NCBI GenBank assembly: GCA_036389295.1
Contig: DASVQB010000004.1
Coordinates: forward strand, 23,869 to 87,868
Origin: AC-37 sp036389295
Lineage (GTDB): Bacteria; Actinomycetota; Thermoleophilia; Solirubrobacterales; Thermoleophilaceae
Length of the DNA stretch: 64,000 nucleotides
Direction: 5' to 3'
Shown: one piece after another, positions 15,728 to 23,731 of the stretch
Layout of the letters: each line of letters starts with the position of its first letter
How positions within the stretch are numbered: position 1 is the first letter of the stretch
Translations under genes and position numbers: made by a program
The notes under the pieces: model-generated
Database searches by the model: none
Told to the model about the DNA's origin: nothing
What the model saw: only the letters and a program-made list of their open reading frames with translations

Positions 15728-16975
15728 CTAGGTTCCGACGGCGGCCCGGCGCGTCCCGGAGGCCTTGAACGACTTCTTGCGGCCTCCGGCCCTGCGCGTG
15801 ACGCGCGCCGAGTAGCGCCACCACGGGGTCCCCGCGCGCAGCGTGTAGCCGATCGAGACGCTGCCCGCGTACAGGCTCCGGCCCCGGCGCCAGGCGAGGC
15901 TGCAGCGGGCGTGGGTGCGGTCCGTCACCGCGCACGAGCGCACCGAGCGCGACGGGGCGCGCCAGAAGCGGTCGCGCGTGACGATGCGGGCGTAGAGGAT
16001 CGCCTGGCGGCGCGAGAGCGACGGGACCGTCGGCGTGCTGCCGGGGATGCTCTCCTGACTTCCGCCGGGGCCGCCGGGGCCCGGCCCGGGATCGCTGAAC
16101 GGGCCGGTCTCGGCGTCGGGGGCGAGCCAGTCGGACGGGGGGTGCCAGATCGGCTCGTCGCTGCCGGTGCCGCAGCGGGCGCCGACCTCGCAGACGTCGA
16201 GGGTCCTCACCTCGGGCGCTCCGCCCGGCCCGTCCGGGTAGGAGATCTCCACGAGCCGCGAGGCGGTGTTGTTCTCGAAGGTCCTCTCGCGCAGCAGGTG
16301 GTCGGGGTTCACCCGGTGGACCACGTCGTAGCGGCCCGCGGGCACGCCGGTGACGTCGATGTACTGGCCCTCCCGCAGCGGCTCGTAGACGTCGCCCCAG
16401 CCGACCGAGATCCCGGCGTCCGAGTCGAGCCGGTCCGCCTCGCTCACGTGGCACCACTCCGTGAACGCGGGGCCGGCCGGCTCGTTCGGCAGGCTCTGGC
16501 CCGGGTCGGTCTCGTAGCGGTCGCCGAGGCAGAAGCCGCGCTTCGAGTCCGGCCGCACCAGCCCGTACGGGCTCTCGGCGGACCGCAGCTCGTAGGTCTC
16601 GAAGCGCATGAAGTGCCAGTGGCGGTGGCTCGGGTCGGCGACGTACTGCATCTCCCCGACGTCCTCGAACGCCACGGCCGTCCCGTCCATCTGGTCCACG
16701 ACCTGCCTGGTCCGCATGCCGGGCACGGAGGTGTCGTCGCGGTGCCCGAGCAGGCGGGCGGGGCCGTCGCCGACGTTGTCCACGGCCGAGAAGAATCCGA
16801 GGCGGTAGTGCGTCTCGCCGCCCTCGACGACCGGCTCGACGGTCAGGTCCCAGGGAGCCTCCTGGTCGAAGTCCGGAAGCAGCATCAGCGCCGCGCCGGC
16901 CGGCGCCGCGCCGAGGGTCAGGGCGGCCGCCGCGGTGGCGGCGGCGATCGCGAGTCTCGTCCTCAGGCGGCCCAC
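15728..16975 (-). CDS. Secreted lysyl-oxidase-like protein (second paralogue)
   Basis: About 415 residues with a signal peptide rich in Ala and Leu. The oxidase-type domain contains PSHRHWHFMRFETYEL, aligning with the copper motif of the neighbour, and GISVGWGDVYEPLREGQYID, aligning with the neighbour's GISVGWGDTYDYWRSEQWID. A Gly/Pro linker and a basic C-terminal region with WRAPSRSVRSC follow. GTG at 16975 is preferred over TTG at 17008 because it sits just after a GATAGG-like -10. It is 54 nt upstream of the LamG-bearing paralogue, in the same direction, so the pair may be co-transcribed. Confidence 0.7.
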   Translation of the reverse strand: MGRLRTRLAIAAATAAAALTLGAAPAGAALMLLPDFDQEAPWDLTVEPVVEGGETHYRLGFFSAVDNVGDGPARLLGHRDDTSVPGMRTRQVVDQMDGTAVAFEDVGEMQYVADPSHRHWHFMRFETYELRSAESPYGLVRPDSKRGFCLGDRYETDPGQSLPNEPAGPAFTEWCHVSEADRLDSDAGISVGWGDVYEPLREGQYIDVTGVPAGRYDVVHRVNPDHLLRERTFENNTASRLVEISYPDGPGGAPEVRTLDVCEVGARCGTGSDEPIWHPPSDWLAPDAETGPFSDPGPGPGGPGGSQESIPGSTPTVPSLSRRQAILYARIVTRDRFWRAPSRSVRSCAVTDRTHARCSLAWRRGRSLYAGSVSIGYTLRAGTPWWRYSARVTRRAGGRKKSFKASGTRRAAVGT

Positions 16976-17036
16976 CGGATTCCTATCGGTCGCCCGCCGC
17001 CGCTCCAAGAGGGGGCGGGCCGGCGCTCGGCGCCGC

Positions 17037-17816
17037 TCAGCGGCTGCGGACCGAGCGCCAGCGGCGCCTGCGCGGCGCCGGCGGGTCCGGGCGCGGCGGC
17101 AGGGGGCGGCCGGCCACCACCGCGCGGGGCACGTCGCGCGTGAAGTAGTCCGCTTGCTCGGCGATCCCGGGCAGCTCGGCCTCCATGGCCTCGAAGGCGT
17201 ACCGCAGCCGAGGCGGGCGGTGCACGTCGTCGTGCGCGTCGGAGGCGACGAGGTCGACGAGCCCGTCGCGGAACAGGCGCGTGGCGAGCTCCTGCGAGCG
17301 GGTGCCGAACCGCCCCGCCATCGACCCGGCGCTGACCGCGCAGAGCGCTCCCGCCGAGAGCAGCCGCTCGAGCCGCTTCGGGTCGTCGCGGAACGTGTGC
17401 GAGCGCTCGGGGTGCGCGAGGATCGGCCGGAACCCCTCGACCTCCACGTCGAAGATCGCCCGGTCGACGTACGAGGCGCCGCTGGCGTACGGGCTCTCCA
17501 GCAGCAGGTACGGGCCGCCCGCGATCGCGAGCCCGGCGAGCTCCCCGCGCGAGAGGCCGTCGGCCTTGTCGATCGCCACCTCAGCCCCCGACAGGACCGC
17601 GAGCTTGACCTTCCCGCGCGCGAGGGCGACGTTGAGGGCGCCCACGCTCTGGGCCAGCCTGCTCGAGTCGATCGAGTACTCGTGGTTCAGGTGCGGCGTG
17701 GCGACGATCGCCTCGATGCCCTCCTCGACCGCGACGTCCGCCATCCGCAGGCTCGCCTCGAGGTCGGCGGGCCCGTCGTCGACGCCCGGCAGGATGTGGC
17801 AGTGGAGGTCGATCAC
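17037..17816 (-). CDS. PHP-domain protein tyrosine phosphatase, CpsB/YwqE type
   Basis: 259 residues. Metal-binding motifs of the PHP superfamily are all present: IDLHCHILPGVDDG at the N-terminus, VATPHLN, LAHPERS and ASDAHDD. This is the Mn-dependent phosphatase family that dephosphorylates bacterial tyrosine kinases controlling capsule polymerisation. The divergent neighbour is such a kinase, supporting the role. GTG at 17816 is preferred, nine nt after CATACT on this strand; GTG at 17825 is an alternative. The tail is Arg/Pro-rich. Confidence 0.85.
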   Translation of the reverse strand: MIDLHCHILPGVDDGPADLEASLRMADVAVEEGIEAIVATPHLNHEYSIDSSRLAQSVGALNVALARGKVKLAVLSGAEVAIDKADGLSRGELAGLAIAGGPYLLLESPYASGASYVDRAIFDVEVEGFRPILAHPERSHTFRDDPKRLERLLSAGALCAVSAGSMAGRFGTRSQELATRLFRDGLVDLVASDAHDDVHRPPRLRYAFEAMEAELPGIAEQADYFTRDVPRAVVAGRPLPPRPDPPAPRRRRWRSVRSR

Positions 17817-17889
17817 CGCTGCCACAGTATGGGAGGCCCGGCGGCGGCGCCGCCGAGCGTCCGACGCGGCGCTATACCATTCGCCGCCG

Positions 17890-19230
17890 ATGCGGAACCA
17901 GACGCCGCTCTCCGTCATGTGGCGAAGGAAGGGCGTGATCCTCGCCACCTTCCTGACGTTCGTGGTCGTCACCGCCGTCGTGTCGAAGACGCTCGACAAG
18001 GTCTACTCGACGCACGCCACGCTGCTGATCACCCTGCCCGCGGACCAGCAGACGTTCGACAGCGTGCAGGCCAGCCAGGCGCTCGCCCGCTCGTACGCGG
18101 ACATCATCGACAGCCCGAACATCGCTCAGCGCGTGGCCAACCGCCTGGGCGGCGACCTGACCAAGCAGCAGGTCCTCGACCGGGCGAGCTTCGAGCCCGT
18201 GTCGGAGACCCAGCTGCTCGAGATCAACGCCGAGGACAAGGACCCGTCGCAGGCGAAGCAGATCGCGGACACCTACGCGACGGTGTTCATCGACTACGCG
18301 CGGCAGAACCTCGCGGAGACCACGAAGGCCACGATCTCGCTCGCCGACGCCGCCCCGCGGCCGACCAGCGCGGCGCGGCCCAAGCCCACCCTCTACACGC
18401 TGATCGCGGCGATCCTGGGCCTCGCGCTCGGCATCGCGCTGGCGTTCCTGCGCGAGCGGATCGACCACCGCCTGCGCAGCTCCGAGGACGTCGAGCTGCG
18501 GTTCGACCGGTCGGTGCTCGGCCGGGTCCCGCGCCGCGGCCGCACCGACGCGTCCGTCACGGCCTTCCGCGAGGCGTTCCGCATCCTGCGCACGAACCTC
18601 CAGTTCGCCGCCGGCGGCGAGCGGCTGCGGTCGATCGCGATCACCAGCGGCAGCGAGGGCGAGGGCAAGACCACCACCGCCGTGCAGCTCGCGATCGCGA
18701 GCGCCGAGCTCGGCCACAGCGTGATCCTCATCGAGGCCGACTTCCGCCGCCCCGCGCTCCAGCCGGAGCTCGTCCCCGACCAGCGCGAGCCGCTCCGCCC
18801 CGGCCTCAGCAACTACATCGTCGAGGCAGCCGACCTCGACGAGGTCGTGTTCCCGACCGGGCGGCCGAACATCGACCTCGTGCCGTCCGGGCCGCTGCCG
18901 CCGAGCCCCTCGGCTCTGCTCGAGTCGCGCCGCGCGCGCGACCTCGTCGGCTCCCTGCTCGAGCAGGCCGACCTCGTGATCGTCGACTGCCCGCCGCTCG
19001 CCATCGGCGCGGACGCGTCGGTGATCTCGAGCTGGGTCGACGGCGTGGTCGTGGTCGTCGACCTGGCCAGCTCGACCGACCGCTCGGTGATCGGCGGCCT
19101 GCGCCAGCTCGAGGCGGTGCAGGCGCGCACCCTCGGCCTCGTGCTGAACCGCGACCGCGAGGCGGAGCCGAGCTCCTACGGCTACTACATGGACGCCGCG
19201 ACCGGCGCCGGGGCGTCGGCCGCGCGCTGA
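17890..19230 (+). CDS. Wzz-type chain-length regulator fused to a BY-kinase domain
   Basis: 446 residues. Two membrane helices (~14-32 and ~169-187) flank a Wzz-type extracellular region, followed by a cytoplasmic tyrosine-kinase domain. Walker A is GSEGEGKTTT (Lys260), Walker A' is ILIEADFRRP (residues ~279-288), Walker B is LVIVDCPPL. The first acidic residue of Walker A', normally Asp, is Glu here. The C-terminal tyrosine cluster is short (SSYGYYMD). It would control polysaccharide polymerisation and export, reset by the divergent phosphatase. A TACCAT -10 lies nine nt before the ATG. The 3' end overlaps the converging Wzy gene by 46 bp. Confidence 0.85.
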   Translation: MRNQTPLSVMWRRKGVILATFLTFVVVTAVVSKTLDKVYSTHATLLITLPADQQTFDSVQASQALARSYADIIDSPNIAQRVANRLGGDLTKQQVLDRASFEPVSETQLLEINAEDKDPSQAKQIADTYATVFIDYARQNLAETTKATISLADAAPRPTSAARPKPTLYTLIAAILGLALGIALAFLRERIDHRLRSSEDVELRFDRSVLGRVPRRGRTDASVTAFREAFRILRTNLQFAAGGERLRSIAITSGSEGEGKTTTAVQLAIASAELGHSVILIEADFRRPALQPELVPDQREPLRPGLSNYIVEAADLDEVVFPTGRPNIDLVPSGPLPPSPSALLESRRARDLVGSLLEQADLVIVDCPPLAIGADASVISSWVDGVVVVVDLASSTDRSVIGGLRQLEAVQARTLGLVLNRDREAEPSSYGYYMDAATGAGASAAR

Positions 19231-20606
19231 CCCCGCCGGGCCCGGTCGGCCAGGCCGGTCAGCAGGCCGGCCAGCAGGAAGAAAGTGCCGGTCAGGATGT
19301 TCGTGCGGATCTGCGCCGACGTGAGCCCCTGGACCATGAAGCCGAGCAGCGACGCGGCCATCCCGAGCGCCAGGGCGTAGGCGAGCCGGTCGGGCGTGGC
19401 GACCGCCCTGACCGCGCGCACGGCGAGCTGGCCGACGAAGAACAGGAAGCCGGCGAGGCCGATGAGGCCGGTCTCCGCGGCCAGGCTGAGCGGGATGCTG
19501 TGCGCGTTCTCGAGCGGCTCGCCGAACTCGACCAGGCCGCGGCGCTCGGAGGCGTGGACGAACTGGTTCAGCCCGAGGCCGAAGAACGGGTGCTGGATCG
19601 CCTCGTCGAGGGCGGCCTCGTATATCTGGGGCCGCCGGCTCTCCTGCGTCGGGTGCTCGATCGTGGCCAGCCGCTCCTCGACGGTCCCGAAGTAGTCCGA
19701 CTTGGTGACCGGGTTCAGGTTGGTGGCGGTGAGCACGACGAACGCGGCCACGACGACCACGACCGCCCAGCGGACGCGCCGCCAGCCCATGAGCAGGAGC
19801 ATCCCGACCACGAACGCGGCTGTGGCGCCGCGCGAGAGTGAGAACGTGAGCCCGGCCAGCGCCCCGAAGGCGAACGGGAGCAGCCAGGCGTGGCGGCGGA
19901 AGTCGGCCAGCAGCATCGCGACGGCGGGCAGCAGCGCGAGCTGGAGCAGCGAGGCGAAGTAGTTGGCGTCGGCGAAGCTGCCCACGGCGCGTCCGCTCGC
20001 GATCGCGCCGCCCGCGAAGATCTGCGCGTTGCCCGCCTGGAGGTACTTCACGGCCCCGAGGGCGCCGAGGACCCCCGCGCCGACCGCCAGCGCGGACAGG
20101 ACGATCCTCACCTCGTTCCTGTCGAACGTCTGCGCCTGGAGGAACACGCAGTAGAAGAGCACCCAGAGCGTGAGGACGCGGGCCACCGGCGCGGGTTCCT
20201 CCGCGACGGCGATCCCGACCGCCGCGGTGGCCAGCAGCGCGAGGACCGGGGCGTCGCGGAGGGACGGCGTCGCGACGTCCTCCCGCCGCAGCAGCGCGCG
20301 GAGGACGTAGCCGGCGCCGACGAACGCGAGCGCCGCCTCTGACGGCGAGAGGGCCCCGGTCGGCAGCTTGAAGTCGAGCGCCTCGAGCGGCGCGGCGGCC
20401 AGGCCGGCCGCGACGCCCCAGGCCGGCCGCTCGAAGGTCAGGACGGCGAACGCCACCGCCAGGCACGCGAACGGGAACGCGACGGGGCTGAGGTAGTACG
20501 CGCTGAGCGCGAACAGGACGGCGCCGCCTGCCGACATGGCGACGACGGCGGCGAGCCCGCCGGGGTCGGCCATGCGCCTCCTCGCCACTGCGACGACCGC
20601 GGCCAT
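19185..20606 (-). CDS. O-antigen ligase/polymerase-like (Wzy-C) membrane protein
   Basis: 473 residues with roughly a dozen hydrophobic segments. The family pattern is GLGLNQFVHASERRG followed by ENAHSIPLSLAAETGLIGL, the periplasmic/outer loop motif of Wzy and WaaL proteins. It polymerises or ligates lipid-linked oligosaccharides on the outer membrane face. TACCGT (20621-20616) sits nine nt before the ATG. Its 3' end runs 46 bp into the convergent Wzz/kinase gene. A second Wzy-like protein lies at 35978-38008, so the locus may build two polymers or use separate polymerase and ligase. Confidence 0.85.
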   Translation of the reverse strand: MAAVVAVARRRMADPGGLAAVVAMSAGGAVLFALSAYYLSPVAFPFACLAVAFAVLTFERPAWGVAAGLAAAPLEALDFKLPTGALSPSEAALAFVGAGYVLRALLRREDVATPSLRDAPVLALLATAAVGIAVAEEPAPVARVLTLWVLFYCVFLQAQTFDRNEVRIVLSALAVGAGVLGALGAVKYLQAGNAQIFAGGAIASGRAVGSFADANYFASLLQLALLPAVAMLLADFRRHAWLLPFAFGALAGLTFSLSRGATAAFVVGMLLLMGWRRVRWAVVVVVAAFVVLTATNLNPVTKSDYFGTVEERLATIEHPTQESRRPQIYEAALDEAIQHPFFGLGLNQFVHASERRGLVEFGEPLENAHSIPLSLAAETGLIGLAGFLFFVGQLAVRAVRAVATPDRLAYALALGMAASLLGFMVQGLTSAQIRTNILTGTFFLLAGLLTGLADRARRGQRAADAPAPVAASM

Positions 20607-20685
20607 CGGCGGGCCACGGTATCAGCGGCCGCGGAGCGCTCTGGGCGGTGCGGGGCCGGTCCGCGGAGCGGCGACGGGCGCCGCG

Positions 20686-22257
20686 CTAGCGGCGCATCGC
20701 GGCGCGGAGCCGCTCGGTCCGCAGCGTCTTGCGCGAGCTGCGGTTGCGGGACTGGCCGCGGGCGTCCTTGCCGGCCATCCGGACGACGAGGTGCAGGCGG
20801 CTCCTGCGCGCCACAAGCGGGCGCAGGTGCCGCGGGATCCGGACGTGGACGGTCTTGCGGCCGCCCGGGCGGACCCTGACCTGCCGGCCGCCGAGGCGGA
20901 CCTGGCGGCTCTTCGCCCCGCGGCCCCGGCGCCGCGGCGGCACCCGGGTGGTCAGCGTCACCTCTCCGGCGCAGGCGCGCTCGCCGGCCGGGCAGGTCAC
21001 CGTGACCGGCGCCTTCCCCGACGGGGTGGCCGTGATCGTGCCCGGGCCCTCGATGACCGGCAGCGGGGCGGACGCGAGGTCGGGGGCCGCGACCGGCGCC
21101 GCGGTCGGCGCCGTCGGCTCCTGGGCCTCGTCGCCGCCGTAGGCGGCCATCGCGCCCTTGAAGGCGGCCCACGCCGGCTTGGGCGAGAAGTCGCGGTCGA
21201 GGATCCCGAACTGGCTCTCGCGGTCGGTCGGGTCGGTGCCCTTGTTGCGCAGGTTGTAGAGGATCGCCGCCTTCACGTAGCCCCACTTGCGGGCGATCGC
21301 GAAGCTGTGGTCGACGTAGGTCGCCTGCTTCTCGGCCGAGACGCACCAGCGGTCGCCGCTGCCGCAGGTCGAGAAGCCGAACTCGGTGAGCCAGAGGCCC
21401 TTGTCGCCGTCGCCGTGCCTGGCCATGATGTCGTGGATCCACGGCACGCCCGTGAGGAAGGTGTACTTGCGCCACTCGGGCTTCCAGCTGTCCTCGGGGT
21501 CGCGCCACTCGTTGTAGGGGTGGATCGAGATCCCGTCGAAGTGGTCCTTGATCCCCTCGTCGTAGAGCCGCTCGAGGAACTCGCCGTCGGAGAAGGCGAG
21601 CGCGCCGCCGAGCACGGTCAGCCCGGGCGACGCGGCCTTGGCGGCCGGGTAGGCGGCCTTCAGCATCGCGGCGTAGTCGGCGGCCGGGTCGGGCGAGCGC
21701 AGGAAGCCCTGGTCGGGGAGGTTCGGCTCGTTCCAGATCTCGAGGGCGGCGAGCTGCGAGCCCCAGCGGCGGGCGACGAACGCGACCGCGTCGGCGTAGT
21801 CGGCGGGGTTGCTCGGCGAGTAGCGGTCGACGCCGCGGTCCCACCACGCGCCGACGCAGCTCTGCCGCAGGTCGGTCGGGGCGGTCGACGCCCAGCACGG
21901 CGTGCTCCAGAGGTTCGCGATCACGTTCAGGCCCCGGGCGCGCGCGTCCTGGATGACGCTGTCCGTCTTGTCGATGAACCACTGGCTGTACTGGCCCTTG
22001 CGGTCCGTCTCGAGGCTCGACCACGAGAGGTCGATCCGGACGGCGTTCGCGCCCGCGTCCTGGAGCATGTCGAACTCGCGGTCGTAGACGGCCTTGTTCG
22101 AGCCGTTCCACATCGAGTGCGTCATCGCGCCGTGGAGCTGGCTGGAGGCGGCGCCGGCCGTCGCGGGCCAGGCCAGCGCGGCGATCGCGACGGCCGCGCA
22201 CAGGACGACGCGCGCGAGACGTGCGAGGAGACGGATGGAGGGCGGCGAGAGGGGCAC
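20686..22257 (-). CDS. Secreted glycoside hydrolase (clan GH-A, cellulase-like)
   Basis: 523 residues: signal peptide ~1-36, a TIM-barrel catalytic domain ~40-360, and a basic C-terminal region ~390-520. Catalytic candidates are the acid/base Glu in LEIWNEPNLP and the nucleophile Glu in LWLTEFGFS; IRIDLSW-like AVRIDLSWSSLE and SIHPYNEW are also typical of GH5/GH39-type barrels. It probably trims or releases a polysaccharide made by this locus, though the substrate is unknown. The C-terminal region is Arg-rich and could bind an acidic wall polymer. Confidence 0.8.
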   Translation of the reverse strand: MPLSPPSIRLLARLARVVLCAAVAIAALAWPATAGAASSQLHGAMTHSMWNGSNKAVYDREFDMLQDAGANAVRIDLSWSSLETDRKGQYSQWFIDKTDSVIQDARARGLNVIANLWSTPCWASTAPTDLRQSCVGAWWDRGVDRYSPSNPADYADAVAFVARRWGSQLAALEIWNEPNLPDQGFLRSPDPAADYAAMLKAAYPAAKAASPGLTVLGGALAFSDGEFLERLYDEGIKDHFDGISIHPYNEWRDPEDSWKPEWRKYTFLTGVPWIHDIMARHGDGDKGLWLTEFGFSTCGSGDRWCVSAEKQATYVDHSFAIARKWGYVKAAILYNLRNKGTDPTDRESQFGILDRDFSPKPAWAAFKGAMAAYGGDEAQEPTAPTAAPVAAPDLASAPLPVIEGPGTITATPSGKAPVTVTCPAGERACAGEVTLTTRVPPRRRGRGAKSRQVRLGGRQVRVRPGGRKTVHVRIPRHLRPLVARRSRLHLVVRMAGKDARGQSRNRSSRKTLRTERLRAAMRR

Positions 22258-22370
22258 CGGTTATGAAGAACGGCACCCCCGCGGGATCCGTTGAGCCGTG
22301 CCAATCGGCCTGGACATCTGTCGTAGGCGCCGGTCCGGAGGCGGCTGGTCGCGCGGTTACCATCGGCGTC

Positions 22371-23495
22371 GTGCCCCGCTGCCTCCTGGTGTTCGAGCCG
22401 CCCGACGGCGGCGTGGCCGAGAACGTGATGCGACTGGCCGTGGGGATGCGCGAGCACGGCTGGGAGCCGTTCGTGGCGGGGCCGATGGAGGCGCTCTTCG
22501 ACCCGCAGCTCGCCGCGGCCGGCGTGCCCCGGGCGCGGCTGCCGCTCGAGCGCGGCTACGGGCACCCGGCCCGCGACGCCCGGGCGCTCCGGCGGCTCGC
22601 CGGGATCATGGCCCGCGGGCGCTTCGACCTCGTACACGCTCACTCCGCGAAGGCCGGGGTGCTCGGCCGCATCGCGGCGCGCCTCACCGGCACGCCGTGC
22701 GTCTACAGCCCGCACTGCTTCCCGTTCGTCGGCCCGTGGGGGCTCGCGAGGCGGGCGTTCTCGACGGGCGTGGAGCGCGCGCTCGGCCCCGCCACCGACG
22801 CGATCCTCTGCGTGGCCGACCAGGAGCGCGGGCTCGCCCTCGAGAAGGGGCTCGCGCGCCCGGAGCGGCTCGCGGTGGTCCACAACGGGAGCCGGCCGTG
22901 CGAGACGGGGCTCGACCCGGACCCGGCGCTCGAGTCGATGCGGGCCGCCGGCCCGCTCGCGGCGACCATGGCCGTGCTGCGACCGCAGAAGGCGGTCCAC
23001 GTGTTCCTGGAGGCGGCGCCGCTCGTGCTCGAGCGCGTGCCGGACGCGCAGCTCGCGGTGGTCGGCGACGGCGACCTGCGGGAGGAGCTCGAGCGCCGGG
23101 CCGGCGAGCTCGGGGTCGCCGACCGCGTCCGGTTCCTCCGGTTTCTGCCGCCGGCGTCGCGGCAGCTCGCGTCGGTGGACGTGTTCGTGCTGCCGTCCGC
23201 CTGGGAGGCGTTCCCGATCTCCGTGCTCGAGGCGATGGCGTGCGGCGTGCCGACGGTGGCCACCGACGTGGGAGGGACCGCCGAGGCGCTGGACGACGGC
23301 GTGACCGGCCTCTTGTGCCCGCCCGGCGACCCGCCCGCCCTGGCGGACCGGGTGGCGCGCCTGCTCGGCGACCCCTCCCTACGCGAGCGGATGGGGGAGG
23401 CGGCCCGGGCCCGCCACGCCTCCCTGTTCACGCTGGAGCGCATGGTGGCGGAGACGGTGGCGCTGTACGACGCGGTCCACGCGCGCGGCGGGTAG
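22371..23495 (+). CDS. GT4-family glycosyltransferase
   Basis: 374 residues, GT-B fold. N-terminal acceptor half contains ARGRFDLVHAHSAKAGVLGR; C-terminal donor half contains VVGDGDLREELERRA and the EX7E motif in EAFPISVLEAMACGVPTVAT. It transfers a sugar from an NDP-sugar to the growing lipid-linked glycan. GTG at 22371 lies seven nt after a TACCAT hexamer (22358-22363), the leaderless layout seen across this window. Upstream in-frame codons lack such support. The specific sugar cannot be told. Confidence 0.85.
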   Translation: MPRCLLVFEPPDGGVAENVMRLAVGMREHGWEPFVAGPMEALFDPQLAAAGVPRARLPLERGYGHPARDARALRRLAGIMARGRFDLVHAHSAKAGVLGRIAARLTGTPCVYSPHCFPFVGPWGLARRAFSTGVERALGPATDAILCVADQERGLALEKGLARPERLAVVHNGSRPCETGLDPDPALESMRAAGPLAATMAVLRPQKAVHVFLEAAPLVLERVPDAQLAVVGDGDLREELERRAGELGVADRVRFLRFLPPASRQLASVDVFVLPSAWEAFPISVLEAMACGVPTVATDVGGTAEALDDGVTGLLCPPGDPPALADRVARLLGDPSLRERMGEAARARHASLFTLERMVAETVALYDAVHARGG

Positions 23496-23585
23496 GGCCG
23501 CGCCCGCGGGGCGTCCAGGGCGGCGCCGGCGGGGCGTCTAGCGCCGCGCCCCGCGGCGTCCAAGGCCGCGCCCGCGGGGCGCCGT
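23496..23585 (+). repeat. 23-bp GC-rich tandem repeat after a stop codon
   Basis: Nearly four imperfect copies of GGCCGCGCCCGCGGGGCGTC plus CAG begin at the base after the glycosyltransferase stop. Copies lie at 23496, 23519, 23542 and 23565 (the last partial). The remainder up to 23640 has no gene. Confidence 0.8.
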
Positions 23586-23640
23586 CACCTTCCCGTGACA
23601 CTCGTCGCCGTTCCGTGACGCACGGCCGCGGCTCGCCGGT

Positions 23641-23689
23641 CCACCGCGTCGCTTTTGGTCCGCTATGCGGACCGTAGATGACGCGGTGG
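23641..23689. terminator. Nested hairpin with TAT loop between convergent genes
   Basis: Outer stem CCACCGCGTC (23641-23650) pairs with GACGCGGTGG (23680-23689). Inside it GGTCCGC pairs with GCGGACC around the loop TAT (23657-23673). It lies between convergent genes and has the same architecture as hairpins near 10959, 48099 and 51013. Confidence 0.8.
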
Positions 23690-23731
23690 CGGGGGAGGGG
23701 TTCGCGGAGCGTTACGGAAGACGCACGGGCG

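Noticed and set aside
12917..17143. Very long plus-strand open frame (over 1400 codons)
   Set aside because: It is antisense to two lysyl-oxidase-like genes with signal peptides and copper motifs, and its composition is that of shadow translation.
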